NCBI GenBank assembly: GCA_022376925.1
Contig: JAIOJX010000002.1
Location: 67,163,001-67,227,000 of the forward strand
Source: Tragulus kanchil
Taxonomy: Eukaryota; Chordata; Mammalia; Artiodactyla; Tragulidae
Reading direction: 5' to 3'
Length of the DNA stretch: 64,000 nucleotides
Of this stretch, positions 11,566 through 23,022 are shown piece by piece. Position numbers and translations under genes: made by a program. The notes below the pieces were generated by a model. It made no database searches and was not told where the DNA came from. It worked only from the letters and a program-made list of their open reading frames with translations. How positions within the stretch are numbered: position 1 is the stretch's first letter; each line of letters opens with the position of its first letter.

Positions 11566-13860
11566 GAGACAAATCTTTTGGAGGAAATTAATTCTAGTGG
11601 TCCATTCCATATTTATTTTTCATGATCATGTCACTAGATAGACTAGACAGCAATGAACAGTGCATTCAGAAGAGTATTGGCAATAATTTTCCAATTTATG
11701 ATGGTGAGTATATTTTATGGTGATTTTAACAAGGTTTTCAGAACTCATAGAATATCTACATAGTTCTATAAGATCTATAATTGAAGTTGCTTAGACTTGA
11801 AAGAAAATCACAAAATAGGATCATCCTTATTCTGTAAAAGAAAAGCCAGAGAGCTAGTGCTATGGCTAATCCAAGAAACTATAGTATTTGGAGAATTAGC
11901 TGATCTGTCTAACAGTCCTATAAAGTCATTGTTATTATCATCAAAGCCAGATTAAGGAAATAGATTCCACCAGAGTAAGACTCTTCTGTTGTTCCAGGAC
12001 CTACCTGGTACTAGAATCAGTTTATACTTGGAGTACTTAGTTTCTACTGGAAATTCTAGTTCCTATTTTTATGGAGCCTAAAGTGATGAGCTGCTGTGTA
12101 GTACTGTGTATTGGAAGAGTCTTGGCACTGTGAAAGGAGGCATTTATTTTAAGCACAGGTTCTCATTAGGAAGGAGATCCTCAGGACAGCTGGAGCTCAA
12201 TGGACACATCCTTCACTATGGCGGGAGAACATACCCAGAGAATAATCAGCTTAGTGACACAGCCAAGCAATGGGAGCAAGTATTTTATTTTACTATTAAT
12301 TTATTTATTTAATGGGAGGATAACAATTACTTTACAATATTGCGATGGTTTTACCATACATCAACGTGAATCAGTCATGGGTGTACATGTGTCCCTTCAT
12401 CATGAACCCCCCTCCCACATCCCTCCCCACCCTATCCCTCTGGGTTGTCCCAGAGCACTGACTTTGGGTACCATGTTTTATACATTGAACTTGCACTGGC
12501 CATCTATTTTACATATGGTAATATACATGTTTTAGTGTTGTTCTCTCCATTCATCCCACACTCACCTTCTCCCACACATCTGGTGGATCCAGATGTGTAG
12601 CAGATACTATCATATCACTCAAATGTCTGTTTGCTCTGTAAATTCTGTTCTTTACATCTGTGTATTTTTTGCTTCCCTGTATGTAGGATCATCTTTACCA
12701 TTTTTTTAAAATTTTCTTTATCTTATGAGACAAATCTTTTGGAATTCTAGTGGTCCATTCCATATTTATTTTTCATGATCAACTAGATAGACTAGACAGC
12801 AATGAACAGTGCATTCAGAAGAGTATTGGCAATAATTTTCCAATTTATGATGGTGAGTATATTTTATGGTGATTTTAACAAGGTTTTCAGAACTCATAGA
12901 ATATCTACATAGTTCTATAAGATCTATAATTGAAGTTGCTTAGACTTGAAAGAAAATCACAAAATAGGATCATCCTTATTCTGTAAAAGAAAAGCCAGAG
13001 AGCTAGTGCTATGGCTAATCCAAGAAACTATAGTATTTGGAGAATTAGCTGATCTGTCTAACAGTCCTATAAAGTCATTGTTATTATCATCAAAGCCAGA
13101 TTAAGGAAATAGATTCCACCAGAGTAAGACTCTTCTGTTGTTCCAGGACCTACCTGGTACTAGAATCAGTTTATACTTGGAGTACTTAGTTTCTACTGGA
13201 AATTCTAGTTCCTATTTTTATGGAGCCTAAAGTGATGAGCTGCTGTGTAGTACTGTGTATTGGAAGAGTCTTGGCACTGTGAAAGGAGGCATTTATTTTA
13301 AGCACAGGTTCTCATTAGGAAGGAGATCCTCAGGACAGCTGGAGCTCAATGGACACATCCTTCACTATGGCGGGAGAACATACCCAGAGAATAATCAGCT
13401 TAGTGACACAGCCAAGCAATGGGAGCAAGTATTTTATTTTACTATTAATTTATTTATTTAATGGGAGGATAACAATTACTTTACAATATTGCGATGGTTT
13501 TACCATACATCAACGTGAATCAGTCATGGGTGTACATGTGTCCCTTCATCATGAACCCCCCTCCCACATCCCTCCCCACCCTATCCCTCTGGGTTGTCCC
13601 AGAGCACTGACTTTGGGTACCATGTTTTATACATTGAACTTGCACTGGCCATCTATTTTACATATGGTAATATACATGTTTTAGTGTTGTTCTCTCCATT
13701 CATCCCACACTCACCTTCTCCCACACATCTGGTGGATCCAGATGTGTAGCAGATACTATCATATCACTCAAATGTCTGTTTGCTCTGTAAATTCTGTTCT
13801 TTACATCTGTGTATTTTTTGCTTCCCTGTATGTAGGATCATCTTTACCATCTTGCTAAAT
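11566..13860. repeat. Tandem duplication 4: 2 copies, period about 1149 bp
   Basis: Copy A is 11566-12726 and copy B 12727-13860. The copies align nearly perfectly internally. At the start, copy B lacks two short segments of copy A (near 12741 and 12773). The end of copy A (12702-12726) is a low-complexity, apparently scrambled version of copy B 13851-13870. The L1 3' UTR is cut in copy A and continues into real L1 coding sequence only after copy B. Confidence 0.94.
12288..12701 (-). mobile_element. L1 LINE 3' UTR, interrupted copy A
   Basis: Reverse-strand L1 3' UTR: 'ccatacatcaacgtgaatca', 'catgaacccccctcccacat', 'gccatctattttacatatgg'. It stops at the junction of duplication 4, where the continuing ORF2 end is absent. 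It is the duplicated twin of the fuller copy at 13437-14045. Confidence 0.85.
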
Positions 13861-14045
13861 TTCCTAAACATAAATTGATATAAATTGTTGTCTTTTTGAC
13901 TTACTTCACTCTGTATAATAGGCTCCAGTTTCATGGACTTCATTAGAACTGACACAAATGTGTTCCTTTTTATAGCTGAGTAATATTCCATTGTGTTTAT
14001 GTACCACAACTTCCTTACCCATTCACTGCTAATGGACATCTAGGT
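13437..14045 (-). pseudogene. L1 LINE 3' end: ORF2 C-terminus plus 3' UTR
   Basis: Read on the minus strand, 14039-13860 encodes the C-terminal end of an L1 ORF2 protein. The translated segment contains the hallmark block 'LWYINTMEYYSAIKRN' followed by 'LEPIIQSEVSQKDNN'. ORF2 is the L1 endonuclease/reverse transcriptase; only its extreme C-terminal region is present, without catalytic domains. The L1 3' UTR follows at 13760-13437. The element is 5'-truncated and dead. The part 13437-13850 is also present at 12288-12701 by duplication 4. Confidence 0.88.
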
Positions 14046-14696
14046 AGGCCCAGGCATTTTAAAGAAAACATTAGAGAGGACCAAAACTCAAAAATATTGA
14101 TAAAGATATTACCCCAAAGGCTTCAGGCAGGTTCTCAGAATGATGCAATCTCAAGGTAGATTGTATAGGACAAAAAGAAAACATTGTCAGAGATCCAGAA
14201 AATCAGCAAACCTAGAAGAATAAGAATCCAGTTGAGATAAGAACAGACATTATTGTCTTGGCTACTCTTCTAGTTATTCCTTAAGTGAGGAATAGCCAAA
14301 CATTGATATCAGAACACTACTGAATGGTATACAGATTATTATTAATACCCTGGTTTAAGCTCAGGTATGTGGCAAATTGTATAGCTCCCATATCATTGAA
14401 TAAGTTCAAACATTTTCAGATTTTCTTACTGTTTTCATATAATCCTAAATTAAAACTTTGTTTAATAAGAATGTCTGGGCTTTGTGAATCCAACTTGGCT
14501 ATTGCATTTAGATATCAATACCTGGAAATTGCAAATCATATTAGCATCCCTAATTAGCATATTTCCATAAGGATGTTACCAGCTCTTATGCTATAATTGT
14601 TTTCATGTTTGTGCTTTTCATATACCATGAGTTTAATGTGGGCTTAGAGTATGTCTTACTTATGTGAATATACCCAACATCAAAGAGGGTTTACCT
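14046..14696. other. Unassigned DNA, no gene recognised
   Basis: No repeat family recognised. The 77-codon frame at 14324-14557 (+) lacks any recognisable motif. Confidence 0.45.
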
Positions 14697-14872
14697 GTTC
14701 TGTGATGGCCTAGAGGGTTGGGATGGTGGGGATTGGAGGGAGATTCTAGAGAGAGGATCTGTCTCTCTCTCTCTCTAACTATCTATATATCTACATATCT
14801 ATATGGTTCACTTTGTTGTACAGCAGAAACCAATATACATTGTACAGGATTATACTCCAATTTTTTAAAAAG
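14697..14872 (+). mobile_element. L1 LINE 3' UTR end, with internal microsatellite
   Basis: Forward L1 3' terminus: 'tgtgatggcctagagggttg', then 'ttcactttgttgtacagcag' and 'aggattatactccaattttt'. A (TC)n/(TATC)n tract at 14759-14806 lies inside it. The L1 end at 24745-24965 is of the same general type. Confidence 0.8.
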
Positions 14873-15289
14873 AGAGATTATCATTGATATTTCATGAATT
14901 TGTTAAATAATAGTATGTATGTATATGTATTTCTTCCCATATTACTAGAAAAAAGAACATGACCCAAGATACAAAGTGCATTATAATGGAAACAACTATT
15001 CTCAGGTTTTCATCTTGCCTGTTATAACCCATCAGTCTCTACTTTGGTTCCATAAGCAACATACTAAGTGTAATACATTGTATATGTCTGACTGATTAGA
15101 GAAGTTAGTGAAAAGTAATAATACTAAAGAGACAAGGGTTAATAAGCCTGAAGATTTAGTCTCAGTCTCAGTGGAAGTTATTCAGAAATTTCTGTTGATT
15201 GAACCATGGTGGCTGAGGTCAGGCATTGTCTGTTGATTACTCTGAGAACTTATTGTTGGAGAAATGTGTGAAAGAAGTTGACAGTTTAA
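14873..15289. other. Unassigned DNA, no gene recognised
   Basis: AT-rich, no recognised family. Confidence 0.4.
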
Positions 15290-15850
15290 TGTCATATGGA
15301 CCAAAGCAACAGTAGCTGTGAGACTGAACTGGGCCCCAGATTGGAACAGTCAAGGTGCATGACTTCAGAGGGGCACCACTCACCTTGTCATCTCTGTGTG
15401 TTATGTTCTATGGAATTGTGCAGCAAACCATCTGTGAGTTCAACATATGCAGCCCTGGAGGGGAGATGGATTCAGATGTGCAGCAGATGCAGTCATATCA
15501 CTCAAATATCTGTTTGCTATGCCAGACTTCTAACTTCCAGATGAGCCCAAGGACTTATCATATATATACATATTGCTCTCTTGCCTCTTGGGTGGAATAA
15601 TTCTGAAGCATGTGTTTTGTACCATTTCCCAGAGTTCCCTTATGGGCATAAGCTTCAAGTCACTCACTGTGGTGGCTGGAATAGTATATCCTTTATTGAT
15701 TGTCTTTCATTTCTTAGGTTACCTCACCACTTTTCTTTCGGTATTGCCTCTACTTGCCAAATAAATCACTCAAGTTTGAATGATTATCCCAGGATTTTCT
15801 GGGCAGTCTGAAGCTATAACAAGGTGCAACCTATATCTGCTTAAAAATTC
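15290..15850 (+). repeat. Possible old LTR-like element
   Basis: GC-richer than its surroundings. The end contains 'cctctacttgccaaataaat' followed by 'tttgaatgattatcccagga', a layout (AATAAA signal, then a terminal region) that recalls mammalian LTRs. I cannot name the family. A block of about 53 bases at 15468-15520 resembles one inside the L1 3' UTR at 12585-12637. Open frames of 60-80 codons overlap it in several frames and are probably chance. Confidence 0.3.
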
Positions 15851-16740
15851 CCAGAATGTGGTTGCAATTCTGGTCGCTTTGTAGAGGCCTCTTCTTTGTC
15901 TACCACAGTTGGATTATTGGCCCTGAATGGATGCCAAGGTACAATGGACATTCCTGCAAGATGAAATCTTCCAGTGTCATCTAAATTGAGTAAACAATTT
16001 AAAATCCCAGTCACAATGTGTTCAAATCAATGTTGTTTCTTTTTCTGCCCAGTATTACAGGCTCTTTAACTCAAGTCACAACCTTATTCTCTTTTCAGAA
16101 TACATGAAAATGAAATGTGAAAACCACAGGTTTTTTTTCTGTTAGCCACTTAGTGAGCTAAATAGCAGAAAATTTTAAATTTAAAAGAGGTTACACAAAC
16201 TCAGAAGCTGTTACACAGCAGTTAAAAATACTTTAGCAAATGGTAAATATGCCTAGCTTTTTGCCCCAGGACATTGGACAATGCTATCTACAGTTGTTAA
16301 GACACTCATTCTAGAGAATGTCATTCATTTGGTGGGTGGGAACATGTGATATTAAATATAGTTTAATAAGGAAAGTTATGACAATATGCTGATGTTCATA
16401 TTGGTTGTATTATGGTAGCAAAATAAGTTCAAATAAGGAATAAAAGCAAAAATAGGCAAAGAAAAATGATAACCTGACTCTTCTAAAACAGAGATATACA
16501 TTGTAAAAGATTCATGTGAAAGGTGGAAGAATATTGAATGTGAAATACTGAAGATGAGGCTATTCAAAGGGAGAATTAGCACTGAGGTGAATGGAAACAT
16601 ATCAGACCTGGATAGCATAAATGGAATGTGGGAAGTCAGTAAATTAGGAGAACATGTACAGGAAACCAAAACCCTTTGTAGGAATACTTTTGGGGACTTT
16701 AAATCAATTCTTGTCGCTCCTTGAGTCAAAATCCTCAGAG
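15851..16740. other. Unassigned DNA, no gene recognised
   Basis: No recognised family. The 124-codon frame at 16376-16750 (-) has a plausible length but no recognised domain and low-complexity hydrophobic content; I do not call it a gene. Confidence 0.4.
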
Positions 16741-17330
16741 TAAAAGCCAAAATCCTTCAATGGGCTTGTACTGCTCTTTCCTTATCTCCACTGATTCTTC
16801 CTCTTGCTCACTCATTTCTAGATATTCAGACCTCTCTTCAAGGCTTCAAAGTTGGCGGGCCTAGTCTATCCTATCTCAGAGCCTTGTATAGGATATTCCC
16901 TTTGTCCATATGCCCATGGTGATATGCACATGGCATCCCCTCTTCTCCTTCAAGTCTTTGCTCATATGTCACCTTCCCAGAGAGGCCTAATACAATTATT
17001 CTATTTAAAATTACAATCCCTCCACTAAACACCTTGCTATGTATTTTTTCAAATAGTAGTTTCACCTTTTAACAAAATGCATAATATACTTATATGCTAT
17101 GTTTATCTTTTATTTTACTTCCCCTTTCCCCAAAATAAGAATGTTTTAAGCATCTCAAGGGCTGGAATTTTTTCTTTTTTTCTTTTTTTTTCAGTGATAC
17201 AGCTCAATCATCTAAAACAATGCCTGACACATAGTAGGTACCCAGTGAGCATTTATGGAACAAATGAATGATGAAATTGCTTGCTCTGCTAACAACAGTT
17301 GACACAAAATAGATGTTGAATAAATGAATG
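16741..17330 (+). repeat. L2 LINE 3' end
   Basis: Forward L2 3' landmarks in order: 'ccttcaatgggcttgtactg', 'ttctccttcaagtctttgct', 'catatgtcaccttcccagag', and the terminal 'aatgcctgacacatagtagg' with 'aataaatgaatga' at 17319-17331. L2 is an ancient, extinct mammalian LINE. The middle is AT-rich and eroded. Confidence 0.8.
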
Positions 17331-17611
17331 ACAGAATCAATGAAACTTGATGGGATTGACTATAAAAATCTTACAGGCGTAGAAACAAAATTTCAAGTTA
17401 GCACTAATCAAAACATTGTTCAAAGGCCAACTATTCCTTCTAGCTACTGGAATTTATAGTTTACTCATTACGTGTGAAATATACCATCATAAATCTCTTA
17501 AATCCAACATCCCAGTTTCATAGATTAGAAGATAAGAAATTTCTTTAGGTAAAATTTGGGAAATGAATACATTTTCTGGGAGACTGTTTGTGGCATGATT
17601 TAGGGTGATGC

Positions 17612-17812
17612 AGGGATTCCCTTGTCTCAACTACTAAAGGATCCACCTGCAATGCAGGAGATCTGGGTTTGATCCCTGGGTTGGGAACATCCTCTGTATA
17701 AGGGAAAGGCTACCCACTTCAGTATTCTTGCTTGGAGAATTCCGAGGCTTATTTCATGGATCCCCAAAAGTCAGACACAACTGAGCCACTTTCACTTTAG
17801 AGTGATATAGCC
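17612..17812 (+). mobile_element. Bov-tA SINE
   Basis: Head 'ggattcccttgtctcaacta', 'ccacctgcaatgcaggagat', B box 'gggtttgatccc', then the tail 'cagtattcttgcttggagaa' and 'cagacacaactgagccactt'. Possible imperfect target-site duplication 'ttagggtgat'/'ttagagtgat' around 17599 and 17796. Older than the CHR-2-like copies. Confidence 0.85.
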
Positions 17813-18560
17813 TGGAGTGAAGAGAATATAATCTAATTTCTTTTATTTCCATCTCAGTGATTCCAAATAGTCACTCAACTCTTTATTTTCATAACATTTT
17901 AAATACTAAAACACAGTGTGTAAATACTGACCATGAACATAAAAGTTTTAATCTTTCAAAATAAAGCATTATTTTTAAATAAGGAAAACTAACAGATAAA
18001 ATACATTATGCATATCAGTAAGCTAGAAGTGCTATGTTATAAAATATTCTAAAAATATTTAGAAATATAGTAACTTAAATTTAATGTGAAAAAAAATTGA
18101 CTTTTTGGCTAAAGTCAGTTTCGAAACAACTTTGGTATTTTAACCTTTTCTGAAACAAATTAATCATGTGCAATCTGACCAGATGACTTTTTTCCAGAAA
18201 CGGCTCAAACTCTAGCCATGTTTCCACCATTACCTCGTGGCAACAGGGAATATTGACAAGTAATGACAGTTACTTTGACTTTGTGTTTTTGCCACAAAAT
18301 TCATCTTTCTGTGCTGATCAGCATTTTATTTTCACTTGGCCATCAGGTCAAATATGGCTAATTGACTTTGGAACCATGGAATTGGATCAGCCTAGGTCCT
18401 CTTAGGTCTTTCCCATTTAATAAGACTCACATTTAAGGGTACATTCATACAGATGAGTTGTGACAAGCTACAGTGATCCCAGTTTTGACATTTTATTTTT
18501 ATTTTATCACCAGCTTGCAGTGGCACCAGAAATTCACCATAGCCTTGAAAGAGATCATAG

Positions 18561-18905
18561 TAGATAGTACTTTTTTTTTTTTTTAAGTTTTTTTTATTTT
18601 TTTTTTTTGGTGGGGTGGGGGGGGGAGGGAAGGGAGCAGGCGGGTCACTTCTATTGGTCTTTCATTTTCATCCATCTTTGTTCTTTGGCCCATGTGGGCC
18701 TCCCATCGTGGTTGCCTCTGTTGTCGCAGAGCACTGGCTCTGGAAGCATGGGCTCCAGAGCTCCAGCTCAGCAATTGGACACATCAGTCCAGCCGCTCCG
18801 TGGCACGTGGGATCTTCCCAGGCCAGGGATCTAACCGGCGCCCCTTGCACTGCAAGGCGGTGTCCTTACCCACTGGACCACCAGGGAAGCCCTAGATAGT
18901 ACTTT
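18561..18905 (-). mobile_element. Young CHR-2-like SINE, 13-bp TSD (copy A of duplication 5)
   Basis: Body 'cttctattggtctttcattt', 'gcagagcactggctctggaa', and head ending 'tggaccaccagggaagccc'. Direct repeats 'tagatagtacttt' at 18561-18573 and 18893-18905. The tail is a mixed T-run here, whereas copy B has the family's regular 'aagatttatttatttattta' pattern; copy A looks mis-resolved. Confidence 0.9.
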
Positions 18906-19616
18906 GACCTTATCCACAGGTATGTAGTTTTCAAAAAGGAGGCCAGTTTTCATGCTGCCTTTCTTCTGGGTAGAATGGTCTATAACAGCCGTACAGCCAC
19001 ATTTATTTAAGTGCTAAAACAAAGCATTGGACTATGCATCCATCCTTCTATACATTTTCAGAGAAAGACTATATCTTAACCACAAACAAAAAAAGGGGAA
19101 AAAATTCTTCTTTAGGATATTAAATATAGTAACTTAAATTTAATGTGAAAAAATTGACTTTTGGCTAAAGTCAGTTTCGAAACAACTTTGGTATTTTAAC
19201 CTTTTCTGAAACAAATTAATCATGTGCAATCTGACCAGATGACTTTTTTCCAGAAACGGCTCAAACTCTAGCCATGTTTCCACCATTACCTCGTGGCAAC
19301 AGGGAATATTGACAAGTAATGACAGTTACTTTGACTTTGTGTTTTTGCCACAAAATTCATCTTTCTGTGCTGATCAGCATTTTATTTTCACTTGGCCATC
19401 AGGTCAAATATGGCTAATTGACTTTGGAACCATGGAATTGGATCAGCCTAGGTCCTCTTAGGTCTTTCCCATTTAATAAGACTCACATTTAAGGGTACAT
19501 TCATACAGATGAGTTGTGACAAGCTACAGTGATCCCAGTTTTGACATTTTATTTTTATTTTATCACCAGCTTGCAGTGGCACCAGAAATTCACCATAGCC
19601 TTGAAAGAGATCATAG

Positions 19617-19960
19617 TAGATAGTACTTTTTTTTTTTTTAAGATTTATTTATTTATTTATTTTGGTGGGGTGGGGTGGGGAGGGAAGGGAGCAGGCGGGT
19701 CACTTCTATTGGTCTTTCATTTTCATCCATCTTTGTTCTTTGGCCCATGTGGGCCTCCCATCGTGGTTGCCTCTGTTGTCGCAGAGCACTGGCTCTGGAA
19801 GCATGGGCTCCAGAGCTCCAGCTCAGCAATTGGACACATCAGTCCAGCCGCTCCGTGGCACGTGGGATCTTCCCAGGCCAGGGATCTAACCGGCGCCCCT
19901 TGCACTGCAAGGCGGTGTCCTTACCCACTGGACCACCAGGGAAGCCCTAGATAGTACTTT
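19617..19960 (-). mobile_element. Same SINE, copy B of duplication 5
   Basis: Equivalent to 18561-18905, with the same target-site duplication at 19617-19629 and 19948-19960. Its tail, with (ATTT)n and 'ggtggggtggggtggggagg', matches the other SINEs in the window and is probably the true sequence. Confidence 0.9.
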
Positions 19961-20169
19961 GACCTTATCCACAGGTATGTAGTTTTCAAAAAGGAGGCCA
20001 GTTTTCATGCTGCCTTTCTTCTGGGTAGAATGGTCTATAACAGCCGTACAGCCACATTTATTTAAGTGCTAAAACAAAGCATTGGACTATGCATCCATCC
20101 TTCTATACATTTTTCAGAGAAAGACTATATCTTAACCACACAGGAGAAATTCTTCTAGGATATTAAATA

Positions 20170-20760
20170 AAGAGTACAGATGACAAAAACAATAGATTTC
20201 AACTGTATAAACGTGTAAAATTATAAAAATTTGGCTTTAAAGTACTTAGTTTTATGTTAGCATATCAACTAACATATATGGGAAATGTCATTCTAGGTTG
20301 CTGCTGCTTTTCTTGTTGATGATGATATCATTCTCATTTTTGTTAGATTCTGTTAAACAGATGAAAACCACTGTTATTGTTAGCTCTTCCTATATTCCAT
20401 GTAAGCCAGCCTATGGGACACTGCAAAGACACACTTTCTCATCGAGAAATTTAAGGCTATATTCAAAGAAATGTGTTCTTTTAAATGATAAATTGTGAAG
20501 AGGCTGGGGCAAGGCAAATGTAAGGATGATGAAGTATCCAAATATTTTGCCATTAATTACAAAAACAAATGATGGCGTCCATAAGTGCAAAAGAGATTTC
20601 AAAGCAGTAAAATTTGGTTTAAAAAATAAAAAGTGATAGTCTACATAATTTAAAATCCCCAGCTGGTCATGACAAAAATATTGCTATATTTACTCTTTGA
20701 CTGAAGAAGAAAGTGATTTATTCAGGGGCTTTCTAATAAATGTTTAACATTTTATAAAAC
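20170..20760. other. Unassigned DNA, no gene recognised
   Basis: Single-copy-looking DNA. Two overlapping open frames on opposite strands (20298-20498, +; 20411-20602, -) show no known motif. Confidence 0.45.
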
Positions 20761-21046
20761 GTAAACATATTCTAGGGCTTCCCTGGTGTTCCAGTGGGTG
20801 GAGAGTCCACCTTGCAGTGCAAAGGGCACTAGTTCGATCCCTGGCCCAGGAGGATCACATGCTCCACAAAGCAGGTGAATCGGTCCAATTGGAAGCCAGC
20901 ACTCTGGAGCACATGCGCCCAGAGCCAGTGTTCTGTAACGAGAGGGGCCACCGCAATAGGAGGCTCACACAGGCAGAATAATAATAATAAAAAAAAAAAA
21001 CCAATAAAAAGAGGCCAAAATTTTTTAAAAAGTAAACATATTCTAG
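20761..21046 (+). mobile_element. CHR-2-like SINE, 15-bp TSD
   Basis: Direct repeats 'gtaaacatattctag' at 20761-20775 and 21032-21046. Head 'ggcttccctggtgttccagt', B box 'agttcgatccc', body 'agcactctggagcacatgcg' and 'ccagagccagtgttctgtaa', tail with (AAT)n then A-run. More diverged than the youngest copies, yet the TSD is perfect. Confidence 0.9.
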
Positions 21047-21835
21047 AATTTCTACTTGCTTTGTTATAAAGCCAATTCAGTACAGTTTAACCCTTCTCCT
21101 TAAATCTATATTTCCTATAGCACCTTGAGAATGCCAGTCACTTGCCAACCACAATCCTTTTAGTGATACAATCCCTGAGTTTAGAGAGAGATTTCTGTAA
21201 AGTCTATAGAAAATAAATTCAAAAATGTTAACGATGTTTATCTGAAGTAGCGCAATCATAAAAGATCATAAGAGGAGTTAATTTTTATGTTCTTTTCTGT
21301 ATATACCAATTTTTTTAGAAATGTATACTTATCATTCTCATAACTAGAAAAAGTACTGCTTAAAAGGAACTACAGTGTTCTGGGAGACCAAGAGAAAGGA
21401 ATCACTTGGTTAGTTGATTGAATTTTAATACTGTGACTGGCTTAGTACTTAAACCCGATTATGTGTTCATATGTTGAAAGTCTTTGCTCATAGTTTTTGT
21501 TAGTTTGTTTCAGGAATTTTTGTTGTTGTTTTTCTGGACTAGAAATGACCAGAAATAATTTCACTTGCTAGGAAAAGGCAAATAGCTGAAACAATTTAAA
21601 TGGTTTAGATTATCTGACACATGCTTATCCATTAAAGAAAGAGAGAAGATAATAGAATGATAGGACGCAGACCTGCCTAGGCCAGGTGACTAGTCATTAG
21701 CCCTTATAGACATAAGCTTCCCAAATCATCTTTCTAATATATTCTTGCTGCATTCATTTTCACCTCAATAAATGGAATCCATTCATTCAGGTTCTCCAGC
21801 TAGAAATCTAGAAGTCATTCTTGAAATTCCTTACA
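21047..21835. other. Unassigned AT-rich DNA
   Basis: No repeat family or gene recognised. Confidence 0.45.
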
Positions 21836-22312
21836 TCAAAGTCATCATCAGGTATCAACTGAAGAGTGAACAAAAAGTGATACATTTATTTAATGAAATA
21901 TTATTTATCCTTGAAAAGGAACTGTTTTCTCCCTCTGTCTTCTCCTCTGTGCATGTCAGTGCCCTAATCTATTCTTCTTAGAAGGACATCTGTCATATTG
22001 GAGTGTGGCCTACCATATCATCTCATTTTACCTTAATTTGCCTCTTTAAAGATTGTGTCTTCAATACAATCATCTTCTGAGGTACTGAGAGTAGGAAATT
22101 CAACATATGAATCTGGGGAGACCATAATTCAGCCCATAACAGGGAATGGCTGCTTAATGGGTGTGACTCTTTCTTTTAGATTAATGAAGCTATTCTGAAC
22201 TTGATGATGGTAATTGTTGCAAACATTGTGAACGTACTAAATGCCACTAAATTGTACACTTAAAATGGTTAAATGTAAATTTTATGTTGTCTTACACAGT
22301 AAAAAAAAAAAT
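21836..22312 (+). mobile_element. L1M LINE 3' end interrupted by an MaLR LTR
   Basis: The left part (21836-21930) reads like late L1 ORF2/3' UTR ('ggtatcaactgaagagtgaa', 'catttatttaatgaaatatt'). After an insertion, the L1M 3' UTR follows at about 22143-22312: 'ggaatggctgcttaatgggt', 'gaacgtactaaatgccacta', 'aaattgtacacttaaaatgg', ending in an A-run. Old, dead copy. Confidence 0.65.
21935..22142 (-). mobile_element. MaLR (MLT1/MST-type) solitary LTR fragment
   Basis: The plus strand is the reverse complement of the MaLR LTR 5' half: 'gtgccctaatctattcttct', 'taatttgcctctttaaagat', 'ttcaacatatgaatctgggg', 'ttcagcccataacag'. This is an ancient ERVL-related, non-autonomous LTR with no coding content. 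It sits inside the L1M above, which dates the L1M as older. Confidence 0.65.
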
Positions 22313-22319
22313 AAGTCAT

Positions 22320-23020
22320 CTAGTCCTACTCTTTCTATTTTGTAAAATGCCTTGAATCAGTGTGTAATTGTCATCCTTACTCTACTATTCTAGCCCAAAC
22401 CACCATTGTTTCTTGCATGATGTATGTCAACAATTTCTAACTCCTCTTCTCGTTTCCTTGCTCTGCTTCAATTTGTTCTCTGCCCTGAAGCCACATGAGT
22501 TTTACAAATATGAATTACATTGTATCACTCCCTAGATTAAAACCTTTTAGTGATTTATCATTTTATTTAGAATCAAATCCAAAACTTCTGGTTGTGGCTA
22601 CATGCCTATCAACCTCAGATCTTGGGCTACACCTTAGCTTTCTTCCTCCTGCACTTCTTAATTTGGTGTAATCTCACTCCTAATCTTTGAGCAAGCTGGA
22701 ATCATTCTCTTCTCCGGGCTTTTGCAAATGCTGTTCCCTTCACTGCTCTCTCTTCATTCTTTGCCTACGATCATTCTTCATTTCCTCAGAGAGATGCTCT
22801 CTGATTTCTCCATCTAAATTATTCTCTTTTAAAGTACACGTTTCTTTCTTCCAAATTCAGAGAACAATTATAATTTACTTATTGATTTTTTTGTCTGTTT
22901 ATCATGAATTATTGTTCTGTTTCCTCCATCAGATTGAAGCTCTGTGAAGGTAGGAACCATGTCTGTTTGGTTAAATGATTTATAATCAGTACAGCATAGC
23001 ATAGAATTAAATATTTTTTA
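22320..23020 (+). repeat. L2 LINE 3' end
   Basis: Forward L2 landmarks: 'cgggcttttgcaaatgctgt' with 'tcccttcactgctctctctt', 'cagattgaagctctgtgaag' with 'gtaggaaccatgtctg'. Longer and better preserved than the L2 at 16741-17330. The 86-codon frame at 22687-22947 (+) lies inside it and is not a cellular gene. Confidence 0.82.
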
Positions 23021-23022
23021 TA

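Larger units (their letters stand above)
18063..20169. repeat. Tandem duplication 5: 2 copies, period about 1055-1059 bp
   Basis: Copy A is 18063-19121 and copy B 19122-20169. Both include a complete SINE with its target-site duplication. Differences gather in A/T or G runs near both copy ends (18088-18107, 19081-19121) and in the SINE's T/G-rich tail (18571-18630 against 19627-19682). Confidence 0.95.

Noticed and set aside
13764..14039. 91-codon minus-strand frame considered as a possible host gene
   Set aside because: It contains the L1 ORF2 C-terminal block and abuts an L1 3' UTR, so it is a LINE fragment.
16376..16750. 124-codon minus-strand frame
   Set aside because: No known domain, low-complexity hydrophobic stretches, and it ends beside an L2; probably chance.
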